44,953 nt of DNA, taken from Deltaproteobacteria bacterium (GTDB lineage Bacteria > Desulfobacterota > Desulfobulbia > Desulfobulbales > SURF-16). Within the stretch, counting starts at the first letter, position 1. Each line of letters starts with the position of its first letter. The position numbers and the translations under genes are program-made. The notes below the pieces were generated by a model. It ran no database searches. It was not told the DNA's origin and saw only the letters and a list, made by a program, of their open reading frames with translations. The DNA is taken from NCBI GenBank assembly GCA_024277655.1, contig JAJRUT010000126.1, forward strand, positions 1-44,953, in the 5' to 3' direction. This document shows, in pieces, positions 15,490-25,803 of the stretch.

Positions 15490-16803
15490 ATGCAGGTTAG
15501 TGTCGAAGAAACCAGTACTTTGGGAAGAAGTCTCTCCGTTGTGATTGCCGAAAAAAAAGTTCAGAAGAAATTGAACAAGGCCTACACCAAGCTTAATAAG
15601 GAAGTGTCCATGAAGGGCTTTCGCCGGGGTAAGATCCCCCGCAAGGTCATGGAACAAAGTTATGGTGAGCAGGTGCATAATGAAGTGGCGGATCAGCTTA
15701 TCCAAGATAGCTATTTTGATGCCCTGGAAGAGACCCGTCTTGAGGCTGTTGTCCATCCTGATGTTCGGGAATTTAAATTTGAGGATGATGGTTCTTTTTC
15801 CTACATTGCCGAGATCGATATAAAGCCTGAGTTTGAACTTGGAGAGTATAAGGGGCTTGAAATTGAGATGCCCAGTATTGTCATTACCGATGAAGAGATT
15901 GATGCCAAACTTGAAGCCATGCGTCGTGAAAATGCTATGCTTAGCACCGTTGAAGATCGTCCGGTGGCTACTGACGATGTGGTTTCCATTGATTTTACGG
16001 CCTATAAGGATGGTGAACTCATGGATAACGTCAAAGGTACTGATTATTCTGTGGATATCGGCTCCGGGCGTAATGGGATAGAGTTTGAGGCACAGCTTAT
16101 CGGTCTGTCTGTAGGTGAAGAAGGTGTGAAGACTATTGAATTTCCTGGTGATTTTGGCAACCAGCTTCTTGCCGGGAATACCATTGAGTTCCATGTCAAG
16201 GTTAATAATATCAAGGGACGCACCTTTGCTGATCTTGATGATGATTTTGCCCAGGAGATGTCTGCTGATTTTAAAACCCTTGATGATCTCAAGGCAGATG
16301 TGAAAAAGAATTTTGAAGCCGAGCGTGAAAAGGCTCGCCGGGGTGATCTTGTTGATATCCTCATGTTGAAACTTCTTGAAAATCACGATTTTGATATTCC
16401 TGAGCGCCTTGTGGCCCATGAGGTGAGTGATCATATCAAACAACTCGAGGATTCCCTGGAAAAACAGAATATGAACCTGGAGTCTGCCGGTCTGACCCGT
16501 GACAAACTTATTGAGGACTATAAGGAAGATGCAACAAAACGGGTGAAGGGCGATTTTATCTTAAAGAAGATTGCCGAAAAAGAGGGTATCAAGGTTGAAG
16601 ATACGGATATCACCGCAGGGTTTAAGCGTATTGCGGCCCAGTACTCCATGACGGTTGACGATGTGAAAAAATATTATGCCCGCCGCGAAGATCTCCTGCC
16701 CTTCATGCATGAAATTCTTAACGAGAAGATCGTTGAGTTTTTGAGCAAGGCTTCTAAAATTAAGTATGTCGACGAAGTTAAGGGCGATAAAAAAGAAAAA
16801 TAG
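15490..16803 (+). CDS. tig: Trigger factor, ribosome-associated chaperone and prolyl isomerase
   Basis: Trigger factor binds nascent chains at the ribosome exit tunnel. The 437-residue protein has its three parts: the ribosome-binding domain with the signature GFRRGKIPRKVMEQSYG (about 38-54), the FKBP-type isomerase domain (about 150-245: DDVVSIDFTAYKDGELMD, IEFPGDFGNQLLAG), and the long helical chaperone domain to the end. It heads a tig-clpP-clpX cluster, a widely conserved order, with clpP 80 bp downstream. The leader carries an 8-bp palindrome that may regulate it. Confidence 0.95.
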   Translation: MQVSVEETSTLGRSLSVVIAEKKVQKKLNKAYTKLNKEVSMKGFRRGKIPRKVMEQSYGEQVHNEVADQLIQDSYFDALEETRLEAVVHPDVREFKFEDDGSFSYIAEIDIKPEFELGEYKGLEIEMPSIVITDEEIDAKLEAMRRENAMLSTVEDRPVATDDVVSIDFTAYKDGELMDNVKGTDYSVDIGSGRNGIEFEAQLIGLSVGEEGVKTIEFPGDFGNQLLAGNTIEFHVKVNNIKGRTFADLDDDFAQEMSADFKTLDDLKADVKKNFEAEREKARRGDLVDILMLKLLENHDFDIPERLVAHEVSDHIKQLEDSLEKQNMNLESAGLTRDKLIEDYKEDATKRVKGDFILKKIAEKEGIKVEDTDITAGFKRIAAQYSMTVDDVKKYYARREDLLPFMHEILNEKIVEFLSKASKIKYVDEVKGDKKEK

Positions 16804-16883
16804 TTGCGATTGCTACCGGTGATCCTGCCCCATCAGCCAGCTTTGGTGGTGGGGCACCAGTTATATAATTACGGAGAATGTGC

Positions 16884-17483
16884 ATGACTTTGATTCCTAT
16901 GGTTGTTGAGCAGACCCCCAGGGGGGAACGTTCATTTGATATCTATTCCAGATTACTTAAAGAACGTATTATTTTCCTTGGTACCCAAGTGAACGATGAT
17001 GTTGCTAATCTGGTGATCGCTCAACTTCTGTTTCTCGAAGCGGATGATCCCGATAAGGACATCACCTTCTACATCAATTCGCCCGGTGGTTCGGTTACAG
17101 CAGGGCTTGCCATCTACGACACCATGCAGTATATCAAGTGTGATATAGCCACCCTGTGTATGGGTCAGGCAGCTTCCATGGGAGCCTTTCTCCTGTCCGC
17201 CGGAACCAAGGGTAAGCGCCACTCCCTGCCAAACTCCCGGATCATGATTCACCAGCCCATGGGTGGTTTTCAGGGTCAGGCTTCGGATATTGATATTCAT
17301 GCCAAGGAGATCCTCCGGATGCGTGAGGATTTGAACAAGATGCTTGCCAAGGCAACCGGCCAGACATTAAAGAAAATAGCCAAAGATACCGACCGTGATT
17401 ACTATATGAGTGCTGTTGAAGCTAAGAAATATGGCTTAATCGATAAGGTGCTGAGTCACCGTGAAGATATTAAGGATACATAA
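16884..17483 (+). CDS. clpP: ATP-dependent Clp protease proteolytic subunit
   Basis: ClpP forms the tetradecameric serine-protease chamber fed by ClpX. From the ATG at 16884 it is 199 residues, the usual length. The catalytic Ser is in [11 protein letters not shown] (near 97), the His in [10 protein letters not shown] (near 122) and the Asp in [11 protein letters not shown] (near 170). I preferred 16884 over the in-frame ATG at 16878. The ACGGAG ribosome binding site (16871-16876) lies 7 nt before 16884 but only 1 nt before 16878. The [30 protein letters not shown] segment is typical. clpX follows after 2 bp. Confidence 0.96.
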   Translation: MTLIPMVVEQTPRGERSFDIYSRLLKERIIFLGTQVNDDVANLVIAQLLFLEADDPDKDITFYINSPGGSVTAGLAIYDTMQYIKCDIATLCMGQAASMGAFLLSAGTKGKRHSLPNSRIMIHQPMGGFQGQASDIDIHAKEILRMREDLNKMLAKATGQTLKKIAKDTDRDYYMSAVEAKKYGLIDKVLSHREDIKDT

Positions 17484-17485
17484 TT

Positions 17486-18742
17486 ATGGCATTAACCACA
17501 GACGACCCGGAAGTATTATGCTCATTTTGCGGTAAGGCGCAGGATGAGGTGCGAAAGCTTATCGCCGGTCCCAATGTTTATATTTGTGATGAGTGTATCG
17601 ACCTTTGCAACGATATTGTTAAGGAAGAGCTAAAAATGCCTGTTGAAGGTGAGACTACAACTGCCAATTTAAAACCGCGTGAGATTAAACAATACCTGGA
17701 TGAGTATATAATCGGTCAGGAGCAGGCCAAGAAATCCTTATCTGTTGCTGTGCACAACCATTATAAGAGGGTGGATGCCAATTACTCCAGTCAGACTGGT
17801 GATGTTGAATTGCAAAAATCCAATATCATTCTGATTGGCCCCACCGGCTCAGGTAAAACCCTTGTTGCTCAGACCCTGGCCAAGGTGCTTAACGTACCCT
17901 TTTCTATGGCTGATGCCACCACTCTCACTGAGGCTGGTTATGTGGGTGAGGATGTTGAGAATATTCTGGTTCACCTGCTCCAGGCCGCCGACTATGATGT
18001 CGAACGGGCTGAGCGTGGCATTATCTACATCGATGAGATTGATAAAATTGCCCGGAAGTCAGATTCTGCCTCCATTACCCGCGACGTCTCCGGTGAAGGG
18101 GTGCAGCAGGCACTGCTTAAAATTATTGAAGGAACTGTGGCCTCTGTTCCTCCCAAGGGGGGGCGCAAGCATCCCCAGCAGGACTATGTCAAGATTGACA
18201 CCACCAATATTCTCTTTATTGTCGGTGGAGCCTTTGTTGGCCTGGATACCGTGGTTAAGAGGAGAAAGGGCACAAAATCCATTGGTTTTGGCGCCAAGGT
18301 TGTTGGTGAAGTAAAACAGACCTTGGGTGATATTCTTGCCTCCATTCGTCCTGAAGATCTTCTCCAGTTTGGTCTGATCCCTGAATTTGTTGGTCGTTTG
18401 CCCGTGATCGCCACCATGGAGGAGCTTGTTGAGGAAGATTTAATTCGTATCCTGCAAGAGCCTAAAAATGCCTTAACCAAACAGTACCAGAAACTGTTTG
18501 AGTTTGATGGTGTCCGTCTGCGCTTTACCGAAGGGGCCTTGACCGCCATTGCCAAGGAGGCCCTGAAACGCAAATCCGGCGCTCGGGGACTACGTTCTGT
18601 TATGGAAAAAGCCATGATGGAGGTCATGTATGAACTGCCCTCTGAAGAAAATGTAAAGGAATGCGTGATTAGTGAGCAGGTAGTCTTAAGTGGTGATTAT
18701 CCCGTCGTTCTGTATGAGAATGAAACCAAAAAAAGTGCTTAA
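17486..18742 (+). CDS. clpX: ATP-dependent Clp protease ATP-binding subunit ClpX
   Basis: ClpX is the AAA+ unfoldase partner of ClpP. The 418-residue protein has the N-terminal C4 zinc-binding domain ([11 protein letters not shown]...CDECIDLC, about 12-40). Walker A is GPTGSGKT (about 119-126) and Walker B is [11 protein letters not shown]. The IGF loop that docks on ClpP is in KSIGFGA, and sensor 2 lies in [14 protein letters not shown]. It follows clpP by 2 bp, so the two are surely co-transcribed. An intrinsic terminator lies just downstream. Confidence 0.97.
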   Translation: MALTTDDPEVLCSFCGKAQDEVRKLIAGPNVYICDECIDLCNDIVKEELKMPVEGETTTANLKPREIKQYLDEYIIGQEQAKKSLSVAVHNHYKRVDANYSSQTGDVELQKSNIILIGPTGSGKTLVAQTLAKVLNVPFSMADATTLTEAGYVGEDVENILVHLLQAADYDVERAERGIIYIDEIDKIARKSDSASITRDVSGEGVQQALLKIIEGTVASVPPKGGRKHPQQDYVKIDTTNILFIVGGAFVGLDTVVKRRKGTKSIGFGAKVVGEVKQTLGDILASIRPEDLLQFGLIPEFVGRLPVIATMEELVEEDLIRILQEPKNALTKQYQKLFEFDGVRLRFTEGALTAIAKEALKRKSGARGLRSVMEKAMMEVMYELPSEENVKECVISEQVVLSGDYPVVLYENETKKSA

Positions 18743-18780
18743 TAAATGGGTAGCTTTAAGAAGATAATGTTGTAACCATA

Positions 18781-18821
18781 AAAAGCACAAAGGGTTGTTC
18801 TTCCTTTGTGCTTTTTGTTTT
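18781..18821 (+). terminator. Intrinsic terminator of the tig-clpP-clpX unit
   Basis: Perfect 13-bp stem AAAAGCACAAAGG (18781-18793) with CCTTTGTGCTTTT (18803-18815), then a T-rich tail. lon therefore probably has its own promoter. Confidence 0.85.
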
Positions 18822-18865
18822 TACAGGTTTACCCTTCCTTCTAAACTTTAAGTAATCAGGTTGTT

Positions 18866-21292
18866 ATGAATCTTATTGATGAAAAGAATACCGAGCAGGC
18901 CCCAGGGACCTATCCCATGATGCCTCTCCGGGATATTGTTCTATATCCCCATATGGTGGCCCCCCTTGTTGTTGGTCGTAAAAGATCAATTGCTGCCCTC
19001 GAAAAAGCCATGCAGGATCGTACTGAGATCTTTCTTGCCACCCAGAAAGATGGCAATAATGAAGACCCCAAACAGGAGGATGTCTACACCATGGGGACCA
19101 TTGCCGTGGTGATGCAACTTCTGCGTCTGCCCGATGGGACAATTAAGGCACTGGTTGAAGGTAAACGCCGAGCCGAAGTTTTGGAATATGTAGATAGTGG
19201 TGAGTATCTTTCGGTTACTCTGAAGGAGTTTCACCAGGAAAAGGCTATGGATGCCGAGACGGAGGCCTTCCGCCGTGAGACCTTGGCCTCCTTCAGGGCC
19301 TATAATAAATTAAACAAGAAGATCCCCAAAGAAATAGGAGCGTCCCTTGCTAAAATTGTCTCGGGTGCCCAGTTTATTGATGTGCTTGCCTCGCATTTAC
19401 CCCTTAAAACCAAGGCCAAGCAACAGCTTCTTATGATTCTAGATGTCAAGGCCAGGTTTGAAAAGGTGCTGGGGATTCTCCATCAGGAAAGCCAGATTGC
19501 TTCACTCGAGGACTCAATTCGTAAACGGGTGAAACAAAAAATAGATAAAACTCAGCGGGATTATTATCTCACCGAGCAGGTCAAGGTTATCCATAAAGAG
19601 ATGGGGAAGGAGGATGAGGCTGCCTCGGAGATTGCTGAACTTGAAGCTGAAATAAAGGCCAAAAAATTGCCGAAGGAGGCCAAGAATAAGGCCTTGAAAG
19701 AGGTGAAAAAGCTCAAGCAGATGCCGCCCATGTCAGCCGAGGCCACGGTGGTGCGTAACTATGTTGATGCCATCCTCTCACTCCCCTGGGCAAAGAAGAC
19801 CCGTGGGCGGATTAAAATTGCTCAGGCCGAGGCAATTCTTAATGAGGATCATTACGGCTTGCAGGAGCCAAAGGAACGTATCCTTGAGTATTTGGCTGTG
19901 CAGGCCCAGGTGAAGAAAATTAAGGGGCCGATCCTCTGTCTGGTTGGCCCTCCTGGGGTTGGTAAGACCTCCATCAGTAAGTCTGTTGCCAGGGCAATGG
20001 GGCGGAAGTTTGTTCGCCAGTCCCTTGGTGGCGTGCGGGATGAGGCCGAAATACGCGGGCATAGACGCACCTATATTGGGGCAATGCCTGGTAAAATTAT
20101 CCAATCCCTGCAAAAGGTTAAGGTGAATAATCCGGTGTTTTGTCTCGATGAAATTGACAAGATGTCCATGGACTTTCGTGGCGATCCATCCTCAGCTCTG
20201 CTTGAGGTTCTTGATCCCGAGCAAAACTCCACCTTTGTTGATCATTACCTTGATCTTGATTACGATCTGTCTGATATCTTTTTTATCACTACAGCCAATA
20301 ATCTCCACAATATTCCTGGGCCCCTGCGTGATCGCATGGAGGTTATTTCCCTCACCGGTTACACTGAAGAGGATAAACTGCAAATCACGAGGAAATATCT
20401 GATTCCCAAGCAGTTGCAGGAAAATGGCTTTAAACCAAAGGAAATAATCCTTGATGAAAAGGCTATCATGGATATTATTCGCCGTTACACCAAGGAGGCT
20501 GGGGTACGTAATCTTGAGAGAACCTTGGGTTCGGTCTGTCGTAAGATTGCTCGGGAGAAATTAAAGAATAAACCCAAGAAATCTTACAGGGTGACAGTAA
20601 AGGGAGTTCGTAAATATCTTGGTGCCCCTAAATTCAGGTTTGGTATTGCTGAAGAGGTTGACCAGGTCGGTTTAACCACAGGTCTTGCCTGGACTGAAGT
20701 TGGTGGTGAACTCTTGCAGATTGAGACGGTGCTTATGCCCGGTAATGGCAAGCTCACCATTACCGGGAAACTTGGTGAGGTGATGCAGGAGTCGGCCCAG
20801 GCTGCGCTTAGTTATGTTCGCTCTATTTCTCCACGTCTCGGTCTTTCCCAGGAGTTTTATCAGAAACTTGATATTCATATCCATGTTCCCGAGGGTGCTA
20901 TCCCCAAAGACGGGCCATCGGCCGGAGTGACCATGGCCACCACCATTGTTTCGGCCTTGCTCAGACTGCCGGTTCGTCATGATCTTGGTATGACCGGTGA
21001 GATTACCTTGCGGGGCAGGGTGCTTCCCATTGGTGGACTCACCGAAAAATTACTGGCCGCCCGCAGGGGAAATATCTCAACGGTTTTGATCCCGAAGGAA
21101 AATGAGAAGGATCTTGAAAAGATCCCTGATAGGGTGTTGAAGAGCCTCACTGTTATCCCGGTCGACCATGCGGATGAGGTTCTTAAAGAGGCCTTGGTGC
21201 TACCCGAGGGACAGGATTTATTCCACAATGTTGTCCTAGAACTTTTTGGTGCTGAAATGCTTGCCTGCAGTGATGGTTCTCCGGCTCATTGA
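18866..21292 (+). CDS. lon: ATP-dependent protease Lon
   Basis: Lon degrades misfolded and regulatory proteins in the cytoplasm. The 808-residue protein has the N-terminal substrate-binding domain ([21 protein letters not shown]), a coiled-coil helical stretch rich in Lys and Glu (about 220-290), an AAA+ module with Walker [10 protein letters not shown] (near 363) and Walker [12 protein letters not shown], and a C-terminal Ser-Lys protease. The catalytic Ser is in [13 protein letters not shown] and the Lys in [13 protein letters not shown]. It follows clpX but a strong terminator separates them. Confidence 0.97.
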   Translation: MNLIDEKNTEQAPGTYPMMPLRDIVLYPHMVAPLVVGRKRSIAALEKAMQDRTEIFLATQKDGNNEDPKQEDVYTMGTIAVVMQLLRLPDGTIKALVEGKRRAEVLEYVDSGEYLSVTLKEFHQEKAMDAETEAFRRETLASFRAYNKLNKKIPKEIGASLAKIVSGAQFIDVLASHLPLKTKAKQQLLMILDVKARFEKVLGILHQESQIASLEDSIRKRVKQKIDKTQRDYYLTEQVKVIHKEMGKEDEAASEIAELEAEIKAKKLPKEAKNKALKEVKKLKQMPPMSAEATVVRNYVDAILSLPWAKKTRGRIKIAQAEAILNEDHYGLQEPKERILEYLAVQAQVKKIKGPILCLVGPPGVGKTSISKSVARAMGRKFVRQSLGGVRDEAEIRGHRRTYIGAMPGKIIQSLQKVKVNNPVFCLDEIDKMSMDFRGDPSSALLEVLDPEQNSTFVDHYLDLDYDLSDIFFITTANNLHNIPGPLRDRMEVISLTGYTEEDKLQITRKYLIPKQLQENGFKPKEIILDEKAIMDIIRRYTKEAGVRNLERTLGSVCRKIAREKLKNKPKKSYRVTVKGVRKYLGAPKFRFGIAEEVDQVGLTTGLAWTEVGGELLQIETVLMPGNGKLTITGKLGEVMQESAQAALSYVRSISPRLGLSQEFYQKLDIHIHVPEGAIPKDGPSAGVTMATTIVSALLRLPVRHDLGMTGEITLRGRVLPIGGLTEKLLAARRGNISTVLIPKENEKDLEKIPDRVLKSLTVIPVDHADEVLKEALVLPEGQDLFHNVVLELFGAEMLACSDGSPAH

Positions 21293-21385
21293 ACGTTAAA
21301 ATAGTCTGTTGAGACCGATATGACGAGGGGAAACAGGCGTGTTTGAATCTGATAAAATTTTAATTAAGAAACCATATCTTTTTCG

Positions 21386-21414
21386 TTGACGTGGAGGGCC
21401 TTCCTTGTTAAATA
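21386..21414 (+). promoter_or_regulatory. Sigma-70-type promoter of the tRNA-Val/tRNA-Asp unit
   Basis: TTGACG (21386-21391), 17-bp spacer, TAAATA (21409-21414), predicted start about 21421, eight bases before tRNA-Val. Confidence 0.65.
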
Positions 21415-21428
21415 TCTCCTCACTTCTG

Positions 21429-21504
21429 GGGCGATTAGCTCAGCTGGGAGAGCATCGGCCTTACAAGCCGAGGGTCACAGGTTCGAGCCCTGTATCGCCC
21501 ACCA
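21429..21504 (+). tRNA. tRNA-Val (anticodon UAC)
   Basis: A 76-nt cloverleaf with CCA encoded: acceptor GGGCGAT/ATCGCCC, D arm GCTC...GAGC, anticodon stem TCGGC/GCCGA with loop CTTACAA (anticodon TAC), T arm ACAGG-TTCGAGC-CCTGT. Confidence 0.97.
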
Positions 21505-21520
21505 GATTTTAAATACCCAC

Positions 21521-21597
21521 GGAGCGGTAGTTCAGCTGGTTAGAATACTGGCCTGTCACGCCAGGGGTCGCGGGTTCGAGTCCCGTCCGCTCCGCCA
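21521..21597 (+). tRNA. tRNA-Asp (anticodon GUC)
   Basis: A 77-nt cloverleaf with CCA encoded: acceptor GGAGCGG/CCGCTCC, anticodon stem CTGGC/GCCAG with loop CTGTCAC (anticodon GTC), G discriminator. It is 16 bp after tRNA-Val and shares its promoter. Confidence 0.97.
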
Positions 21598-21608
21598 TTG
21601 TATATATC

Positions 21609-21648
21609 AAAGCCTTGAAAAGTTAATTCTTTTCAAGGCTTTTTTTAT
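21609..21648 (+). terminator. Intrinsic terminator of the tRNA-Val/tRNA-Asp unit
   Basis: Perfect 14-bp stem AAAGCCTTGAAAAG (21609-21622) with CTTTTCAAGGCTTT (21629-21642), continued by Ts. Confidence 0.88.
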
Positions 21649-21934
21649 GGGCTTTTCCCTGTCCTGTGGATGGATCCGGTGTGTGGCGGGTATTTTGTTC
21701 TTTTTGCACAAGTCAAAATTAGGCTGAGCCTAGGTGTAATCAAAATTAATTAAACAAGATGTTGCCCCTGACCATTGTCCTAGGTTAGGCCAATGGTAGT
21801 GTGAGGATGGATAGTGTTTTCCTATTTTACCTATGGGGAAATCAGTGTTATCACGGCGAGTAGAAAAAATAATCTCAGTGTTGCAGGTCATTTGCACGTG
21901 TTGTGCTGAACCTCAACCAATAAAAAAATAGATT
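21649..21934. other. Spacer before ttrB; no gene seen
   Basis: Between the tRNA terminator and ttrB I find no convincing gene. TAGGCT-G-AGCCTA (21720-21732) is a short perfect palindrome about 200 bp upstream of ttrB and could be an operator. No FNR-type TTGAT-N4-ATCAA box and no clear -35/-10 pair was found. The ttrB start lacks a good ribosome binding site. Confidence 0.3.
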
Positions 21935-22585
21935 ATGCACATTACTAGGCGAAATTTTATCCACCAGGGAAGTATGTTCATGCTTGGGGCTGGTGTCATC
22001 GGTGGCAATATCCCCTCTTTGGCCCACGGGGAGGATGGATCCCCCCAGCCGACAATGATCATTGATCTGAATCGTTGCACTGGCTGCCAGTCGTGTGTGG
22101 TGGCCTGCAAGTCTTATAACAAGACGGCAACGGGACAATTCAATACTCGTATTATCCAAGGGGAACAAAGTTCTCCTTTAGCACGTGCCACCTTTGTCCC
22201 AGTGCAATGTAACCAATGTAGCGCTCCTCCTTGTATCCCAGTCTGCCCAAACGATGCAACCTTTAAGCTGGGAAATGGTATTGTCGTCACCGACTGGGAT
22301 CTCTGTACAGCGTCAGGAGAGTGTATCCGGGCCTGCCCCTATGATGCCAGGGCCAGTGACCCCAACTACCAAGATCGGGTGGACAAATGTGATTTCTGCC
22401 TGGACAGGATAGAACAGGGTATGGCCCCTGCTTGTGTTGAGGCCTGTTCAGCCGGGGCACGACTCTTTGGCGACAGGGCAAGACCGGATGGCGAATTTGC
22501 CGATTACCTGCGTCATAGTCCCCTGGCCGTACGTAACCCAGAGCAAGAGACAGGGCCTACTCTTCTCTATGTCCCCCTGAGTTAA
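21935..22585 (+). CDS. ttrB: TtrB-like four-cluster ferredoxin subunit of a tetrathionate-reductase-type enzyme
   Basis: This 216-residue electron-transfer subunit would pass electrons to the molybdenum subunit. It starts with a twin-arginine signal (HITRRNFIHQGS). Four Cys groups follow: C48-C51-C54-C58, C92-C95-C100-C104, C124-(S127)-C130-C134 and C152-C155-C167-C171. The spacing is that of DmsB/PsrB/TtrB proteins, and segments such as MIIDLNRCTGCQSC and CPYDAR resemble Salmonella TtrB. The third group reads CTASGEC, with Ser127 where relatives have Cys. The [4Fe-4S] cluster formed by C104, C124, 127 and C130 may therefore be altered. The gene precedes ttrA by 6 bp; no NrfD-type membrane subunit (TtrC) is nearby. 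Confidence 0.8.
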   Translation: MHITRRNFIHQGSMFMLGAGVIGGNIPSLAHGEDGSPQPTMIIDLNRCTGCQSCVVACKSYNKTATGQFNTRIIQGEQSSPLARATFVPVQCNQCSAPPCIPVCPNDATFKLGNGIVVTDWDLCTASGECIRACPYDARASDPNYQDRVDKCDFCLDRIEQGMAPACVEACSAGARLFGDRARPDGEFADYLRHSPLAVRNPEQETGPTLLYVPLS

Positions 22586-22591
22586 AAAACG

Positions 22592-25500
22592 ATGAAAAAC
22601 CGCGATACTTCTCTGAAAATTAGCCCTCTTGCAACTCGCCGAGACTTCCTTAAAAATAGCAGGGACTTTCTCAGTCATACAGGGCTTCTAGGCTCCTTCC
22701 CAAAAGGCAGCACACTAGGGGCAAGGAAGCTGGGTACCAGCCCGAGAAAGGTTCAACAGACAACAGTTCTTTCCCCAGGTAAGAATAGCCAGGTGGTACA
22801 CTCGGTCTGTCTTGGCTGTAATGCCCGATGTGGCAATCGTTCCCTGGTAAAAAACGGTAAATTGCTACACTATTCCGGGAACCCTTTCCATCCCTACAAT
22901 CACCATGGTATGCCGACGCCCTATGGCACCCCTGTGCAAGAGACCCTCGGACTCGCCAGTCCCGTGTGTGGTAAGGCCCTTGATGGCCCCAATTATGTTT
23001 ATAATCCCTACCGCCTTATCAAACCCCTGAAACGCTCGGGGCCACGAGGCTCCGGTAAATTTCGTCCCATTGACTGGAAAGAGATGATAACCGAGATTGC
23101 CGAGGGGGGTAATATCTTCGCGGAGCTAGGGGAGGAACAGGAGGTGGACGGTCTCGGCCACCTGCAAAATGATGAGAATATTGATCAGGAGGCTCCAGAG
23201 CTTGGCCCCAAGCGCAATGGGTTTATTTTTATGTCAGGGAGGATGCAGTCTGGACGCAAGGAATTTATTGATCGTTTTGTCAAGGGGGCCATGGGGTCTT
23301 GTAACCGTATAGGCCACACCGATATCTGTGGCCTGGGGTTTAGGATGGGCAATCTTGCCCTCAGTGAGAAAAAAGAAGTTGAGTTAAAGGCTGACCCTTG
23401 GGGGGCTGAATATATCCTGGTGTTCGGGGCAAATATCTATGAGGCCCTGCAACCTGGAATTAACACCTATGGGGCCGCTGTGGCCAAGAGGCATGCTCAA
23501 GGGAAGGTCAAATTTACCGTCATCGATCCCAGGGCTCAGAATAGTTCCACCCATGCCACAGACTGGTTGGCCATAAAACCAGGCCAAGATGGGGCTCTGG
23601 CCCAGGGGATAATTCGTAGAATGCTTGAGCGCCACAGTTACGACAAGGCCTATCTCAGGGCACCAAATCCTAAAGCAGCTCAGAGGCTTGGTCATGGCTG
23701 TTACACCAATGCCACCCACCTAGTCATCACTGAACCCGGTCATGCCCAAGATCGTAAGTTTCTGCGTATGGCCGATATGGGGGGAGCGGCTGGTAAGGAG
23801 GAAGGCGCGGCCTATATGGTTCTTAATGGGGATGGCTCGCCGTTACCCTTTGACACAGTACCTAAGGCCCTCCTCGATGAGGAATGTCTACTTACCTTAG
23901 CAAGCGGTCAAAGAGTCAAGGTAAAGACCTCGTTTCGGCTGATGAAAGAGGGGGTGATGGCGCATAGCCTTGCTGAATACAGTCAGTTCTGCGGTATCAG
24001 CAAGGCCCAGATCATAAAGACTGCTGACCAGTTTGCTAGCCATGGCAAGAAAGCCGCAGTCTGCCAGTACCATGGAGCCGGAAATTATCCAAACGGCACC
24101 TATGCAGCTTACGCCGTGGCCATGCTTAGTTGTCTTGTTGGCAGCGTTGAGCTTAAAGGGGGATATCTCAGCTCAGGCGGGGCTGCTGCCTCGGCAAGCC
24201 AGGGAATCTATGATCTCAAAGGGTTCAGCGGTAAACTCTCTCCCAAAGGGGTAAAGATATCCAGAGAAAATGCGGACTATCAGAAAAGTAGTGAGTTTCG
24301 GCGGAAGAAAATGGCCGGAGGTACAGGCTACCCAGCCAAGCGCCCCTGGTTTTCTTTCACCAAGGGAGGGCTCAGTGTGGAAAGTCTGAGCGGAATAGAT
24401 GCTAAATACCCTTACTCCTGTAAGGTTCTCTTTACCTATTTTTACAATCCGCTCTATTCCACTCCGGGGGGGTATCGTTTTAAAGAGACCCTCCAAGGGC
24501 ATGATAAGGTTCCCCTTCATGTCAGTATCGATACCTGCATTAACGAGTCAAACCTCTATGCCGATTACATCATCCCAGATGTAACCTATGCAGAAGGCCA
24601 TTACGGATGGTTAACCCCCCATGCCCCTGCCCTGAAATTTACGGGTATTCGGAGCCCCTGTATACAACCCTTAACCGGATCAACTCAGGACGACAGGCCC
24701 TTTTGCCTAGAAACCTTTCTCATTGATCTTGCAGAACATATGGGGCTGCCAGGATTTGGCAACGAAGCCATCCTTGACACTGGTGGCATGGCTTATCCTC
24801 TGCATCGGGCGGAGGATTTTTACCTGCGGGGATTTGCCAATATCGCCCATGGGGCCAAGGTTCCTCCGGCCAGCGGCTCTGAGGTGGAGTATGTAGAGGC
24901 CAACTATCCAGTGGCCCGTTTCAAGGGTATCCTTTCTCCAAGCCAGTGGCGCCAAACATGCTATATTCTGGCCCGAGGTGGCGTCTTTCATACCTATCCT
25001 GAGGTCTTTTCCGGAGATCAATTCGAGTCAGGGCTTAGGCGCATCGTCCTCTATAATGAAGAACTGGCCACCACCATCAATTCATTGAGCGGAGACTTTT
25101 TTCAAGGCTCGCTTAGCTATCAGCCCCCAAGAGACGCGGCAGGACAAGTTGTCGCTGAACAAGATAGTGCGTACCCCTTTGCCCTTATCACCCATAAAAT
25201 GAATCTTCATAGCCAATCCCGTACCACATCTCATCGCTATACCATGGAGATTTTTCCTGAAAATTATGTAGTGATGCATTTTCTTGATGCCCAGGATCTT
25301 GAGTTCAAAGACCTCGATATGGTGCGGATTAGTTCACGCAGCAATACCACTGGAATCAGTGGTAAGGTAAAGACGACAAGCCTCATTCGCCGTGGATGTG
25401 TGTCGATTTCAGCCCATTACGGCCACAGCCAGCTTGGGGCCTCAGCCCTTCCTGTCACCGGGGCTGACACCGTCTTTTTGGGAGGGAAGGGCATTGGCAA

Positions 25501-25660
25501 CGAAGAGGGCCTCTTTGGGGATCCTAAACGGGGGACGGGAATCAACCCGAACCTTGTGTCTCGACTGGATGAACACTTGGGTTATACTCCCCTCCTTGAC
25601 CTGACGGGTGGTATTCCAGATTTCAGTACAACAAGGGTAACAATAACTCGGGAATCTTGA
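22592..25660 (+). CDS. ttrA: TtrA-like molybdopterin oxidoreductase catalytic subunit
   Basis: This 1022-residue periplasmic enzyme belongs to the DMSO-reductase superfamily. It has a twin-arginine signal (ATRRDFLKNSRDFL, about 14-27). A [4Fe-4S] site follows at C73-C76-C80 and C126 (CLGCNARC...SPVCGK). The likely Mo ligand is C246 in HTDICGLGFRMG. The length matches Salmonella TtrA (about 1020), and several blocks match it as I recall: KRSGPRGSGKFRPIDW, ECGG-free GPKRNGFIFMSG, YTNATHLVI, LAEYSQFCG, NRAEDFYLR-like HRAEDFYLRGFANIAH, and GLINPNL-type end. Relatives include the selenate reductase SrdA and arsenate enzymes. Tetrathionate is therefore the best guess for the substrate, not a certainty. 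Confidence 0.8.
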   Translation: MKNRDTSLKISPLATRRDFLKNSRDFLSHTGLLGSFPKGSTLGARKLGTSPRKVQQTTVLSPGKNSQVVHSVCLGCNARCGNRSLVKNGKLLHYSGNPFHPYNHHGMPTPYGTPVQETLGLASPVCGKALDGPNYVYNPYRLIKPLKRSGPRGSGKFRPIDWKEMITEIAEGGNIFAELGEEQEVDGLGHLQNDENIDQEAPELGPKRNGFIFMSGRMQSGRKEFIDRFVKGAMGSCNRIGHTDICGLGFRMGNLALSEKKEVELKADPWGAEYILVFGANIYEALQPGINTYGAAVAKRHAQGKVKFTVIDPRAQNSSTHATDWLAIKPGQDGALAQGIIRRMLERHSYDKAYLRAPNPKAAQRLGHGCYTNATHLVITEPGHAQDRKFLRMADMGGAAGKEEGAAYMVLNGDGSPLPFDTVPKALLDEECLLTLASGQRVKVKTSFRLMKEGVMAHSLAEYSQFCGISKAQIIKTADQFASHGKKAAVCQYHGAGNYPNGTYAAYAVAMLSCLVGSVELKGGYLSSGGAAASASQGIYDLKGFSGKLSPKGVKISRENADYQKSSEFRRKKMAGGTGYPAKRPWFSFTKGGLSVESLSGIDAKYPYSCKVLFTYFYNPLYSTPGGYRFKETLQGHDKVPLHVSIDTCINESNLYADYIIPDVTYAEGHYGWLTPHAPALKFTGIRSPCIQPLTGSTQDDRPFCLETFLIDLAEHMGLPGFGNEAILDTGGMAYPLHRAEDFYLRGFANIAHGAKVPPASGSEVEYVEANYPVARFKGILSPSQWRQTCYILARGGVFHTYPEVFSGDQFESGLRRIVLYNEELATTINSLSGDFFQGSLSYQPPRDAAGQVVAEQDSAYPFALITHKMNLHSQSRTTSHRYTMEIFPENYVVMHFLDAQDLEFKDLDMVRISSRSNTTGISGKVKTTSLIRRGCVSISAHYGHSQLGASALPVTGADTVFLGGKGIGNEEGLFGDPKRGTGINPNLVSRLDEHLGYTPLLDLTGGIPDFSTTRVTITRES

Positions 25661-25803
25661 TATTTCTCTCCGAGGACTCGAAGAGAATAGGGGGCTAAAG
25701 GGAGAGGATGCAGGAGGCAAGGCTCTGCCTAGATCAGGGGACACGTGGTGTGACATGGAGAATAATATTGGTATTCCCTAAGTAAAAAATATAGACTTAA
25801 GCC

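Noticed and set aside
15418..16443. A long open frame (341 codons) on the minus strand across tig
   Set aside because: It is antisense to a clear trigger factor gene, has no recognisable domain, and follows from codon bias of tig.
21386..21727. A 113-codon plus-strand frame across the tRNA pair
   Set aside because: It runs through two tRNA genes and a terminator.
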